From contig NZ_KI519455.1 of assembly GCF_000482545.1 (NCBI RefSeq), positions 806,001 through 870,000 on the forward strand: 64,000 nucleotides of DNA, written 5' to 3'. The notes beneath the pieces were generated by a model. It was not told the origin of the DNA, ran no database searches, and saw nothing but the letters and a program-made list of their open reading frames with translations. The DNA comes from Arthrobacter sp. 35W. GTDB taxonomy: Bacteria; Actinomycetota; Actinomycetes; Actinomycetales; Micrococcaceae. Both the position numbers and the translations under genes were made by a program. Each line of letters begins with the position of its first letter. Positions within the stretch are counted from its first letter, which is position 1. Below are positions 17,454-26,046 of this stretch, piece after piece.

Positions 17454-17606
17454 TGGCAACGCCGATCGTCCGTTGCAATCTGCGCCTTTCCTTTACGTGG
17501 CGACAGCCATCGAGGCGGTCGACCGCCCCAGGGCGTACTGGGCCGTGGGGTCGTTCTTGTCGCCGCTGATCAGGACGCCCACCGCCGGGGCATGCGCGGG
17601 GCGCCG
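17454..17606 (-). pseudogene. Fragment of a DUF1016/YhcG-type PDDEXK nuclease gene, copy 1 of a 153-bp repeat
   Basis: Read on the minus strand the segment encodes PAVGVLISGDKNDPTAQYAL followed by GRSTASMAVAT and a stop. This resembles the C-terminal core of YhcG-like PDDEXK nucleases (consensus like pTIGLILC.ekn..veyAL). No upstream part of the gene is present. The same 153 bases recur without change at 33408-33560. Both copies are relics, probably moved by neighbouring mobile elements. The family call rests on about 35 residues. Confidence 0.45.
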
Positions 17607-17864
17607 AAGCTTGTCATCAACTAGGCCACATCGAAGCCTAGCTTCCCGGCCTGCACGGGCTGGAAATCCCCTGTCTCTATTTCAATCACGAAGCAGCCCG
17701 TTGACCGCACTAATCGTAGGCACGCCCATTCACTGTCGATGGTCCTCTTCAGGCTGGCGTATACCCCAAGATGACATCAGGGGCCAGATCCAGGCAGATA
17801 CCGTGACGGGCAAATGTCCATGGGAACCGGTGCAGAGCTGCCGGTGCCGTGGGTGCGGTGTGGC
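17607..17864. other. Non-coding stretch before the sugar kinase gene
   Basis: No supported gene. It follows the nuclease-gene relic and ends at the stop of the minus-strand PfkB gene. I see no strong hairpin or promoter in it. Confidence 0.4.
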
Positions 17865-18821
17865 CTATACGGTGGCGTAGGGCTGTTGTTGGGGTTCGAG
17901 CAGTCGTGTCTGGAGTTCTGCGGAGGTTGGGGGGTTGGCTCCGGGGCGGCTTACGGTGATGGCGGCAGCCAGGGAGGCGGTTTGTCCGATGGTTTCGAGC
18001 GCGGCGGGTGTGAATCCTTCTTCGTTCCGGGACAGGAGTCCGAAGATGAGCGCGGCCATGTAGGCGTCGCCGGCGCCGATGGTGTCGGCGACAGCTGTTT
18101 TCACGGACGGGATGCTGAAGCGGGCCCCGGGTGTAGCCAGCAGCGATCCCTGGCTGCCTTGGGTGATGACGGCCAGGCGCGCGCCCAGGCCCAGCAGGTG
18201 CGTGGCGGTGTCCTCCAGATCTTGTCCGGGGTAGAGCCAGCGGGCGTCCTCGTCGCTGAGTTTGAGGACGTCGGTCAGTGGGAGCAGGTCTTCGAAGATG
18301 GTCTTTGCCTCGGCGTGGCTGCCGAGCAGGGCGGGGCGGATGTTGGGGTCATAGGTGACCAGGCAGGAGCGGTGGGAATGCTCCAGAAGGGAGCGGACTG
18401 CGGCAGCACCGGGGGCCAGGAACGTGGCTATCGAACCGGTGTGAAGGATCTTCGGGATCACTGCCGGTGCGATCTGTCCCAGTTCCCAGGTGATGTCGAA
18501 GTCATAGCTGGCGGAGCCATCTGCAGCTAAGGTGGCCGTGGCGGTCGCTGTCCGTTCCAGGGACGTGGATCCAGGCAGCAGCCTGACCTCGGCGCTGTGG
18601 AGGTGGTCGGTGATGGCGGCGCCGTGTTCGTCGTTGCCGATCGCCGTGAGCAGCCCGGTGCGGACGCCGAGGCGGCCCAGTCCGTAGGCGACGTTCGCCG
18701 GGGACCCGCCGGGGTACCCGATGGATCCGTCGGGGGCATTGACGATGTCGATCAGGGCTTCGCCGATGACGATGACGTCGAGCAGGTCGTGGGCGTAGCC
18801 GCCCGTTTGAGGCTTGTGCAT
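17865..18821 (-). CDS. PfkB-family carbohydrate kinase (fructokinase-like)
   Basis: 318 residues from ATG 18821; the ORF continues upstream but the extension is Arg/His-rich and not family-like. The PfkB signature 1 region appears as GYPGGSPANVAYGLGRLG, and signature 2 as DTIGAGDAYMAAL with the catalytic Asp of GAGD. Size and GEALIDIV start match fructokinases, which phosphorylate sugars such as fructose with ATP in the cytosol. It is the last gene of the minus-strand sugar-import group, 163 bp after the small membrane-protein gene, so it may use a sugar released by the GH13 enzyme. The substrate is not proven. Confidence 0.88.
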   Translation of the reverse strand: MHKPQTGGYAHDLLDVIVIGEALIDIVNAPDGSIGYPGGSPANVAYGLGRLGVRTGLLTAIGNDEHGAAITDHLHSAEVRLLPGSTSLERTATATATLAADGSASYDFDITWELGQIAPAVIPKILHTGSIATFLAPGAAAVRSLLEHSHRSCLVTYDPNIRPALLGSHAEAKTIFEDLLPLTDVLKLSDEDARWLYPGQDLEDTATHLLGLGARLAVITQGSQGSLLATPGARFSIPSVKTAVADTIGAGDAYMAALIFGLLSRNEEGFTPAALETIGQTASLAAAITVSRPGANPPTSAELQTRLLEPQQQPYATV

Positions 18822-18984
18822 CTGGATTCTTTCGTCGGGGTGTACCGGTGGCCGGTCCTGGGATGGATCCGTCCGCGGACCGGTGAGCAGGTCCGCGGAC
18901 GGAGAAGGACTGCCCTGGTGGGAGCAGGAGATGGCCGGGCCGGTCAGGCCGTGGCGGCGCCGGTCATGATGGCGACGGCGCCGC

Positions 18985-19227
18985 TCATGGTGTGGGATTG
19001 CGGGGTGGGCGCGGCCGGATTCTACTCCTGATCTTCCACAGCGTTCCACAGCAAAGAGACCAGGCAAGCAGCGCGAGTGACCACATCCAGGCGGGCTGTC
19101 CACTCATCTGGACCACCACGGTGACAATGACCAGGACGAGGCCGGCGAAGGCGAGGAGCCCGAGCAGAACGTCGAGGTTTTCGCCGATGCGTTGGGCCTT
19201 CCTGTCCCGGTAGCCGCCGTTGGCCAT
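18985..19227 (-). CDS. Small two-helix membrane protein in the sugar ABC operon
   Basis: 80 residues. Two hydrophobic segments (LLGLLAFAGLVLVIVTVVV and MWSLALLAWSLCCG) are flanked by a charged N-terminus and an Arg/Pro-rich tail. Its ATG overlaps the stop of the preceding permease, so it is translationally coupled to the transporter. I do not recognise a family. It could be an accessory subunit or stabiliser of the importer. Confidence 0.72.
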   Translation of the reverse strand: MANGGYRDRKAQRIGENLDVLLGLLAFAGLVLVIVTVVVQMSGQPAWMWSLALLAWSLCCGTLWKIRSRIRPRPPRNPTP

Positions 19228-20120
19228 TACTTGACGGCTCCGGCGGTCAGGCCGGCGACGATCTTGCGCTGGAACACCAGCACCAGGATCACCAGCGGGA
19301 TGGTCACCACTGTGCCGGCCGCCATGACGGCGGTGTACGGCTCCTGGTGCGGCTGCGCCCCGGCGAAGTAGGCAATGGCCACTGTGACGGTCTTGGTCGA
19401 TTCGTTGGAGAGCTGGCTGGCAATCAGGAACTCATTCCAGGCCGCGATGAACGCCAGGATGGCCGTGGTGAACACCGCCGGTGCGGCCAGCGGCATGATC
19501 ACCTTGCGGAAGGCCTGGCCCTGCGTGCAGCCATCGATGCGTGCCGATTCCTCAAGCTCCCACGGCATCTCGCGGAAGAACGAGGTCAGCGTGTACACGG
19601 TCAGCGGGAGCACAAAGGAGATGTTCGGAATGATCAGCGCCTGGTAGGTGCCGTACCAGCCAATGTTGGTGAACAGCTGGAACAGCGGGGTCACCAGTGC
19701 CACACCGGGGAACATCGAAGCCCCAAGGACAAACCCCAGCACCAGGAACTTGAAGCGGAACTCCAGCCGGGCCAGGGCGTAGGCGGCAAAGACGCCGAAC
19801 AGCAGGGCGACGATGGTGGTCACGCCGGCCACGAGGAGCGAGTTGAGCAGGTTCCGGGCAAAGTGGTTGCCCAGATCCTCGGAGAACACCGTGGTGAAGT
19901 TGTCCCAGGTGACGTGGGTGAAGAACGGCGTGGGGTCGAAGGTGTAGCCGACATCCCGAAACGCCGTGACGATCATCCAATAGAACGGCAGCAGGCACCA
20001 AATGAAGATCAGTGCGGCGCTGATGTAGGTGCGGCCGTTCGCCCAGCGTTCACGACGCTTGGCGGCCAGATGCGGCGCCGCGGCGGCGGCACTGGCGGCT
20101 TTGGCTGTTGAGATGCTCAT
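19227..20120 (-). CDS. Carbohydrate ABC transporter permease (MalG-like)
   Basis: 297 residues, six predicted membrane helices. The ATPase-docking EAA loop reads EESARIDGCTQGQAFRKVIM, typical of MalG-class (CUT1) permeases. The start overlaps the stop of the MalF-like gene by 4 bp. With that permease and the binding protein it forms a maltose/alpha-glucoside-type importer. No ATPase gene is in the cluster, so a shared MsmK/MsiK-type ATPase encoded elsewhere probably energises it. Confidence 0.93.
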   Translation of the reverse strand: MSISTAKAASAAAAAPHLAAKRRERWANGRTYISAALIFIWCLLPFYWMIVTAFRDVGYTFDPTPFFTHVTWDNFTTVFSEDLGNHFARNLLNSLLVAGVTTIVALLFGVFAAYALARLEFRFKFLVLGFVLGASMFPGVALVTPLFQLFTNIGWYGTYQALIIPNISFVLPLTVYTLTSFFREMPWELEESARIDGCTQGQAFRKVIMPLAAPAVFTTAILAFIAAWNEFLIASQLSNESTKTVTVAIAYFAGAQPHQEPYTAVMAAGTVVTIPLVILVLVFQRKIVAGLTAGAVK

Positions 20121-21151
20121 TTGCCCTTCCCCTTTCCGGGGCCGGTGGCGGATTGGACGGCATTGGCCCCCAGGAAGCGGACAAAGATGAACGCCACGAG
20201 GAAGATGACAAGGAACGTGATGGTGGACAGGGCCGCGGCGGAGTTGAAGCCCTGCCTGATCTGGTCCACCACGAGGATGGACAGCGTGGTGGTGCCGTTG
20301 GCTCCTCCGGTCATGATGGCCGGAAGGTCGTACATGCGCAGGGCGTCAAGCACACGGAACAGGATGGCCACCATCAGCGCCGGCTTCACCAGCGGCAGCG
20401 TGATCTGGGTGAAGCGCTGCCAGGCGGAGGCGCCGTCCACCTTGGCGGCTTCGTAGACCTCGGCCGGGATCATCTGCAGACCGGCCAGGATCAGCAGCGC
20501 CATGAACGGGGTGGTCTTCCAAACATCGGCAATGATGATCGCCGTCCGGGCGGGTCCCTCGGAGCCGGTCCAGAGGATGGCGGTGCCGAAGAGCTTGTTG
20601 GCGATGCCGTCAAAGGCAAAGATGAAGAACCACAGCTTGGCCGTGACGGCCGTGGGGATGGCCCACGGAACCAGCACCGCGGCCCGCAGGGCGCTGCGGC
20701 CCTTGAAGGTCCGGGCCATGATGATGGCCATCCAGAAGCCCAGCACCGTTTCCAAGACCACCGTGACAACGGTGAAGAAAAACGTGGTGCCCATGGCGGA
20801 CCAGAACTGCGCGCCAAGGCTGCCGGGCGAGCAGGCGGTGGTTCCGCCGTCGGGGGCGGGGCACTGTTGGAACAGCCAGTGCACGTAGTTGGCCACCCCG
20901 GCGAAGCCGCCGGCCACAAAACTGCCGGTCACCGGGTCCAGGCCCTCATCCTGTTGGAAGGACATGATGATCGCATTGACCACCGGATAGACGATGACGA
21001 TGCCCAGCACGATCACGGTGGGAAGGATGAGTGTCGCCGCCCACCGCCCCTGGGTTTTGGCCTTGCGGTCCTGGCCTACTTCTTTGTTTTCGTGTCCTGC
21101 GTTGGGGCCGGCGGTCCCGCGAACCGTCGTTGGCTGCGCGTGGGTGGACAT
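20117..21151 (-). CDS. Carbohydrate ABC transporter permease (MalF-like)
   Basis: 344 residues from ATG 21151 (AAAGGAGAGG upstream). A charged cytoplasmic N-terminus is followed by a first helix TLILPTVIVLGIVIVYPVV and five more. The EAA loop EAAKVDGASAWQRFTQITLP identifies a CUT1 family MalF/UgpA-type permease. An upstream in-frame extension to 21238 is not family-like and runs into the intercistronic hairpin region. Confidence 0.92.
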   Translation of the reverse strand: MSTHAQPTTVRGTAGPNAGHENKEVGQDRKAKTQGRWAATLILPTVIVLGIVIVYPVVNAIIMSFQQDEGLDPVTGSFVAGGFAGVANYVHWLFQQCPAPDGGTTACSPGSLGAQFWSAMGTTFFFTVVTVVLETVLGFWMAIIMARTFKGRSALRAAVLVPWAIPTAVTAKLWFFIFAFDGIANKLFGTAILWTGSEGPARTAIIIADVWKTTPFMALLILAGLQMIPAEVYEAAKVDGASAWQRFTQITLPLVKPALMVAILFRVLDALRMYDLPAIMTGGANGTTTLSILVVDQIRQGFNSAAALSTITFLVIFLVAFIFVRFLGANAVQSATGPGKGKGK

Positions 21152-21278
21152 GGCCTCTCCTTTCACCGTATGGATGGCAGCTGTGCGCCCGCTGCCGGGA
21201 CATGGCGCCGGATGGCGCCGTTGGTGGTGCCGCAGCACCCACCTCTTGCCTGGCCGCTGGCGGCACGGTGCTCAAGAG

Positions 21279-21320
21279 CCGTGTGCTGCGGGAGGCGGGG
21301 AGGCCACCCGCAGCACACGG
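21279..21320 (-). promoter_or_regulatory. Intercistronic hairpin between binding-protein and permease genes
   Basis: CCGTGTGCTGCGGG (21279-21292) pairs perfectly with CCCGCAGCACACGG (21307-21320), loop of 14 bases. It starts 10 bp past the stop of the binding-protein gene. By analogy with the malE-malF interval of enteric bacteria, such a structure protects the upstream message from 3' decay or partly terminates transcription, giving more binding protein than permease. The role is inferred. Confidence 0.6.
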
Positions 21321-21330
21321 ACGTCGGCGG

Positions 21331-22611
21331 CTACTGCGAGCCGGCGGAGGCGATGGCGTTCTGCATGTCCGCCAGGGCCGCGTCAACGCTCTTCTCACCC
21401 TTGATGGCGGAATAGGCATTGTCCTGGATGGCCTTGGTGACCGCCGGGTAGAACGGGGTGACCGGACGAGCCACGGCGTTCTCGATGGAGGTCTTCAGCA
21501 CGGGGAGGTACGGCAGCTGGGCCACCAGGGCCGGGTCGTCGTACAGCGAGGTGAGGACAGGGGCCAGCGAGCCCTGGGTGGCGTAGAACTTCTCTGTTTC
21601 CTCGCTCGTCATGAAGGCCAGGAAGTCCTTGGCGGTGGCCTTGTTCTTGGAGTAGACACTCACGGCCAGGTTGTGCCCGCCCAGGGAGGAGGCGCCGGGG
21701 CCGTCCTTGCCCGGCAGCGGGGCGATGCCGAAGGTGTCCTTCACCGTGGAGGCGCCGTCGGCCTTGGCCAGGTTGTAGACGTAGGGCCAGTTGCGCAGGA
21801 ACAGCAGCTTGCCGTCCTCAAAGGCCTGCCGGCCCTGCTCCTCCTGGTAGGTGATGCCTTCGGTGGGGATGTTGCCGTCCTTGTAGGCGGCGGCCAGGTT
21901 GTTCAGGCCTGTCTTGGCGTCGGCCGTGTCGAGGGTGGGCTTGCCGTCCTCGCCCACGATGGTGCCGCCGGCGGTGTTGATGGCCTCGGCCACGTTCACC
22001 GTCAGGCCCTCATACTTGGCAAACTGTCCGGCATAGCAGCCGATGTTGTTGGCCTTGGCGATGGAGCACATGCCCATCATCTCGTCCCAGGTCTTGGGCG
22101 GGGTGGGGACCAGATCCTTGCGGTAGTAGAGGATGCCGCCGTCGGAGGTCTGCGGTGCGGCGTAGAGCGTGCCCTTGTACGTGGCGGTCTTCACCGTGGC
22201 CGGCAGCATCTTGGAAGTGTCGACGGCCATGGTGTCCTTCAGCGGCTGGAGCCAGCCCTTGGCGGCGAACTCCGCCGTCCAGACCACGTCGACATCGACG
22301 ACGTCGTAGTCGGTGGCCTTGGCCTGGAACCGCTGGACCAGGTCATCGTGCTGCTGGTCCGCGTTGTCGGACTGCTCCTTGAACGTGACGATCTGGTCCG
22401 GGTGCAGGGCGTTCCACTTGTCCAGCAGCGGGCGGACAACATTGGAGTTGTCCTTGCCCTGCACATAGGTGATGGGGCCGCGGTCGTTGAGGCCGTTCGC
22501 GGCATCGCCGCCACCGGCGCTACTGGCGGCAGGGGTGCCTCCGGCGCATCCGGAGAGGGCAATGGCCCCGACGATCAATGCCGCTGCCGCGATGTTCAGA
22601 CGTGCTTTCAT
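21331..22611 (-). CDS. Sugar ABC transporter substrate-binding lipoprotein (MalE-like)
   Basis: 426 residues from ATG 22611 (GAGGAGTACCC upstream). Lipoprotein signal peptide with lipobox LSGC, Cys22. The mature part matches family 1 sugar-binding proteins: VRPLLDKWNALHPDQIVTF near the N-terminus, AFEDGKLLFLRNWPYVYNLA and the DFLAFMTSEE region late. A trehalose/maltose or other alpha-glucoside ligand is suggested by the adjacent GH13 alpha-glucosidase gene. A hairpin after its stop separates it from the permease genes. Confidence 0.92.
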   Translation of the reverse strand: MKARLNIAAAALIVGAIALSGCAGGTPAASSAGGGDAANGLNDRGPITYVQGKDNSNVVRPLLDKWNALHPDQIVTFKEQSDNADQQHDDLVQRFQAKATDYDVVDVDVVWTAEFAAKGWLQPLKDTMAVDTSKMLPATVKTATYKGTLYAAPQTSDGGILYYRKDLVPTPPKTWDEMMGMCSIAKANNIGCYAGQFAKYEGLTVNVAEAINTAGGTIVGEDGKPTLDTADAKTGLNNLAAAYKDGNIPTEGITYQEEQGRQAFEDGKLLFLRNWPYVYNLAKADGASTVKDTFGIAPLPGKDGPGASSLGGHNLAVSVYSKNKATAKDFLAFMTSEETEKFYATQGSLAPVLTSLYDDPALVAQLPYLPVLKTSIENAVARPVTPFYPAVTKAIQDNAYSAIKGEKSVDAALADMQNAIASAGSQ

Positions 22612-22669
22612 GGGTACTCCTCGTTGAGTTGCAACTGTTGGGGATTGGGTGTGGGGATGGAGGCGCGGA

Positions 22670-24385
22670 TTAGACGATCCAGGCCGTGGTGTTCCTCGGG
22701 AGCTTGCCGCCCTCCAGCGGACCGCTGCTGAGGATGACGGTGCCAGCGGGCAGTTCCACGAGCCCACTGCCGAAGTTGGTCACCGACTGCCAGCCGTTGG
22801 GGCGGCTGAAGTGCAGGACCGATGCATCCGCACGCACCCATTTGAGCTGCTCGGCGCTCTGCAGGTGGCGGCGGTACAGCAATGCTTCACGGTAGAACTC
22901 CAGGGTGGAATCCTCGACGTTTTCCTGCGCGTCCACCGCGTAGCCGGCGAACCATTCCGGCTGCGGCAGGTGTGCCCCGCCGTCGCCGAATCCGAAGGAG
23001 GTGCCCTCGGACGTCCACGGCAGCGGCACGCGGCAGCCGTCACGGCCGATGTCCACGCCCGGGTTGCGGAAGAACGCCGGGTCCTGGCGTGCGGAGTCGG
23101 CAATGCAGCCCACTTCCTGCAGGCCCAGTTCCTCACCCTGGTACAGGTAGGCGGAACCGGGCAGGGCGAACATCAGCAAGGAGGCGGCGCGCGCACGGGC
23201 CAGGCCCAGTTCGGTGTCGACGGCGGATGCCGAACCGCCCTGGCGCAGCCAATCCTGGCCGTGGCGCCCGCTGCCGGCTGGCAGTCCGTAGCGAGTGGCG
23301 TGGCGGACGACGTCGTGGTTGGAGAACACCCACGTTGACGACGCGCCCGTCGCCTCGGCCTCGGCCAGGTTCTTGGTGATGATGCTACGGAAGGCGTCGG
23401 CGTCGAAATCGGCCTGCAGCAGGTCGAAGTTGAACGCCTGGCCCAAGCCCTCGGGGCTGGCGTAGCGGGCGCGGCGGGAGGCGTGCACCCAGGCCTCGGC
23501 GACGGCGGTGCGCGGCGGGGTGTACTGGTTGAACAGCTTGCGCCACTCGGCGTAGATGCCGTGGACGTCGTCGCGGTCCCAGAACGGGTGGGATCCGTCG
23601 GCCAGACCATCCGCACCGGTTCCTTCCACGGGCAACTCTGCTTTGGAGGGCAGCGGCTCGGAGAGGTCCTTGACCAGGGCGTGGGCGACGTCGATGCGGA
23701 AGCCGTCCACGCCGCGGTCCGACCAGAACTTCAGCGTCGTCAGGAAGTCCTCGCGGACCTCGGGGTTGTCCCAGTTGAAGTCCGGCTGCTCCTTGGCGAA
23801 GATGTGCATGTACCACTGGCCCGGGGTGCCGTCGGCCTCGATGATGCGTTCCCAGGCCGGGCCGCCAAATTTGGAATCCCAGTCCGAGGGAGGGACTTCC
23901 CCGTCCTTGCCCAGCCCATCCCTGAAGATGTAGCGCGCACGGGCAGCGGAGCCCTTCGGTGCGGCCAGTGCCTCCTTGAACCACTCGTGCCGGTTGGAGG
24001 AGTGGTTGGGGACGATGTCGGCGATCAGCTTGATGCCGGCGGCGTGCAGCGCGGCGGTCATCTCGTCGAAGTCGGCCAGCGTGCCCAGCTTCGGATCCAC
24101 GTTGCGGTAGTCGTCCACGTCGTAGCCGCCATCGGCCAGCGCCGAGGGGTAGAACGGGCTCAGCCACACGGCGTCGATGCCCAGGGCCTGCAGGTAGGGC
24201 ACCTTGGCGGTGATGCCCTTGAGGTCGCCGATGCCGTCGCCGTTGGAATCGGAGAAGCTGCGCGGATAGATCTGGTAGACCGCCGCCTGGCGCCACCAAT
24301 CCGGGCCGGTTGTTGCGCCGGCGGCGGATACAAGGTTCAAAGAGCTGGAACTGGGCAAAGAAGCATTTCCTTCACTTGTGCGCAC
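22670..24385 (-). CDS. GH13 alpha-glucosidase (oligo-1,6-/maltase type)
   Basis: 571 residues from GTG 24385; a TTG at 24358 with GAAGGA 9 bp upstream is an alternative start. The glycoside hydrolase 13 barrel is complete: VYQIYPRSFSDSNGDGIGDL, DIVPNHSS, GFRIDVAHAL with the nucleophile Asp232, AVAEAW with the acid/base Glu297, and FSNHDVV with Asp358. The QIYPRSF start and the length match GH13 subfamilies of alpha-glucosidase/oligo-1,6-glucosidase. There is no signal peptide, so it hydrolyses imported alpha-glucosides in the cytosol. It is the first gene after the operator, 58 bp before the binding-protein gene. Confidence 0.92.
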   Translation of the reverse strand: MRTSEGNASLPSSSSLNLVSAAGATTGPDWWRQAAVYQIYPRSFSDSNGDGIGDLKGITAKVPYLQALGIDAVWLSPFYPSALADGGYDVDDYRNVDPKLGTLADFDEMTAALHAAGIKLIADIVPNHSSNRHEWFKEALAAPKGSAARARYIFRDGLGKDGEVPPSDWDSKFGGPAWERIIEADGTPGQWYMHIFAKEQPDFNWDNPEVREDFLTTLKFWSDRGVDGFRIDVAHALVKDLSEPLPSKAELPVEGTGADGLADGSHPFWDRDDVHGIYAEWRKLFNQYTPPRTAVAEAWVHASRRARYASPEGLGQAFNFDLLQADFDADAFRSIITKNLAEAEATGASSTWVFSNHDVVRHATRYGLPAGSGRHGQDWLRQGGSASAVDTELGLARARAASLLMFALPGSAYLYQGEELGLQEVGCIADSARQDPAFFRNPGVDIGRDGCRVPLPWTSEGTSFGFGDGGAHLPQPEWFAGYAVDAQENVEDSTLEFYREALLYRRHLQSAEQLKWVRADASVLHFSRPNGWQSVTNFGSGLVELPAGTVILSSGPLEGGKLPRNTTAWIV

Positions 24386-24428
24386 GGATGGAGCTCATTC
24401 TCCGGTCCGGGAAGTGGTGTTTGAAATC

Positions 24429-24479
24429 TATCGACGCGCGTCGATAACGAGCATAAGGGAGTGCCTCAAAGCGTGTCAA
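24429..24479 (-). promoter_or_regulatory. Promoter with LacI-type operator for the alpha-glucoside operon
   Basis: On the minus strand TTGACA (24479-24474) and TATGCT (24455-24450) are separated by 18 bp. TATCGACGCGCGTCGATA, a perfect 18-bp palindrome at 24429-24446, covers the expected transcription start. The central CGCG and TCGA half-sites are typical of LacI/GalR operators. The LacI gene upstream on the same strand or its paralogue is the natural repressor. The near-identical arrangement before the glycogen phosphorylase leader supports the call. Confidence 0.75.
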
Positions 24480-24590
24480 GGGTCACGTCGTGTATTTCGC
24501 CGGCGCCCGGCCGTGGAGGCAGGGCCGCAAGGCTGCAATGCCAATTGCCCAGCCGGGAAGGCTTGAGCGCGGCCGCAATGTCCCGAAAGG

Positions 24591-25610
24591 TCAGTGGGAG
24601 CGGGCGGGGGCCGTGCTTTCACGCACCGTCAGGAATGGCTGGACCAGGGTTTGGAACGAGGAGCTGTCTTCGCCGCGAAGGGACCGCAGCAAGTAGCTGG
24701 TCGCGAGTCGGGCTATTTCCCGGTGGTTGGGAGAGACGCTGGTGAGTGCGGGGCGGCCTAGCCGCGCTGCCGCCTCGCTCGTGTTGAGCGCAACGATGGC
24801 AAGGTCCCGGGGCAGGCTGAGGCCATGTTCGATGGCCACCCCCATCAGACCCAGCGTCGCGGGCCTGTTGATTTCGATGAGCGCCGTGACCGGCGGCGCG
24901 GCCGCCAAGATCCGGTCAAGGACGTCCCGGCCGGGCGGATGCGTCGGTGGCGCAGCGAGGACGGTGACGTTCATTCCCCGGATTTTTGCCGCAGCCACCA
25001 CCGCGTCGCGCGATCTGACGAAGGGGCCAACCCCGGCGTCCAGGTACTCCTGGGACTGGGAAAGGAACACTATTTCTGTGTGTCCGAGATCGGCAAGATG
25101 TTCCACCGCCAAGGCGCCCGTGGCCTCAAAATCTGTGTCGACATAGGACAGGCCGCCGGGATCGGCCGTCCGGCCGATCATCGTGAAGGGAATGTCCGCC
25201 TCACTGAGGACGGCGACACGTTCGTCGACGGTCCGGACCTCCATCAGGAGCACGCCATCGACCAGGCCCTGGCTGACGACCTTGCGGATTTCGTCGAGGT
25301 CATCGTAGCCAATGGGCCACAACAGCAAGTGGTAGCCGTCCTCGCGCGCTCGTTCCGCCGCCGCATTGATGTATTCAAACTCGGTGAGGTTCAGTCCACG
25401 CTCACCGGCCGGAAACAGCAAGGCGATCAAGCCGGTGCGTCGTCCCGCCAAGCCCTGGGCCAAGGCATTGGGGGTGTAGGCGAGCTCCTTCATGGCACTC
25501 AGGATCCGCTCACGGGTCGGGTCGGAGATGGGCCGTGCCCCGCTGAGCACGTACGAGACGGTGCTCCTGGACACGCCCGCCATGCGCGCAACATCGGCCA
25601 TCGTAGCCAC
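24591..25610 (-). CDS. LacI-family transcriptional regulator
   Basis: 339 residues. The HTH and hinge read MADVARMAGVSRSTVSYVLS, then RERILSAMKELAYTPNALAQ, followed by a periplasmic-binding-protein-like effector domain (LIALLFP, SQEYLDAGVGPFVRSRDAVV). Its paralogue is encoded divergently 436 bp away and shares almost the whole HTH. It lies upstream of, and in line with, the alpha-glucoside import operon, whose promoter carries a matching palindrome. It probably represses that operon until a glucoside or its breakdown product binds. Confidence 0.92.
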   Translation of the reverse strand: MATMADVARMAGVSRSTVSYVLSGARPISDPTRERILSAMKELAYTPNALAQGLAGRRTGLIALLFPAGERGLNLTEFEYINAAAERAREDGYHLLLWPIGYDDLDEIRKVVSQGLVDGVLLMEVRTVDERVAVLSEADIPFTMIGRTADPGGLSYVDTDFEATGALAVEHLADLGHTEIVFLSQSQEYLDAGVGPFVRSRDAVVAAAKIRGMNVTVLAAPPTHPPGRDVLDRILAAAPPVTALIEINRPATLGLMGVAIEHGLSLPRDLAIVALNTSEAAARLGRPALTSVSPNHREIARLATSYLLRSLRGEDSSSFQTLVQPFLTVRESTAPARSH

Positions 25611-26046
25611 TGGACAATCTCCTCCTTCACCGAATTCATACCGACGCCGGGCATCTTGGCGTCAACAGGACCACCGCGGCCATTGAGGCACTCGATCCCG
25701 AAACCAGACGTTCATCCCACCTAGGACCACCGTGATGGGCCCACGAGGATCCTCCCATGGTAATTGGACAGGAGAATGTCCGCGTCCTGGCAGCAACCGG
25801 CCGCAAAGTCACCGAAGGCAGTTCTTCCACCTACCAATACGGGCCCGGAGGCTCACCTCTGGGCACAGACCCTAGGCAGGGGGCACGCGATGGCGACGTG
25901 CAGCGCTGTTGTCTCGGTGCGGCTGTAGGCTGAAATTGACGTAGAACTTGTTTGCCTTTCATGGCGGGTTTGCCGCTCCGGCCGGCGGCCTGTCGTCATT
26001 CACTGGCCCGTCAATGATGGACCGCCGACTCCGAGGGGATCATTTT
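25611..26046. other. Divergent intergenic region between the two LacI genes
   Basis: 436 bp with no supported gene. It must hold the divergent promoters of the two regulators. TTGACG near 25937 could be the -35 box for the plus-strand regulator. No palindrome as strong as the operators at 24429 or 27187 is visible here, so autoregulation through the same site is not evident. Confidence 0.4.

Noticed and set aside
25636-25830. 64-codon minus-strand ORF between the LacI genes
   Set aside because: No ribosome-binding site, no family, and it lies where divergent promoters are expected.
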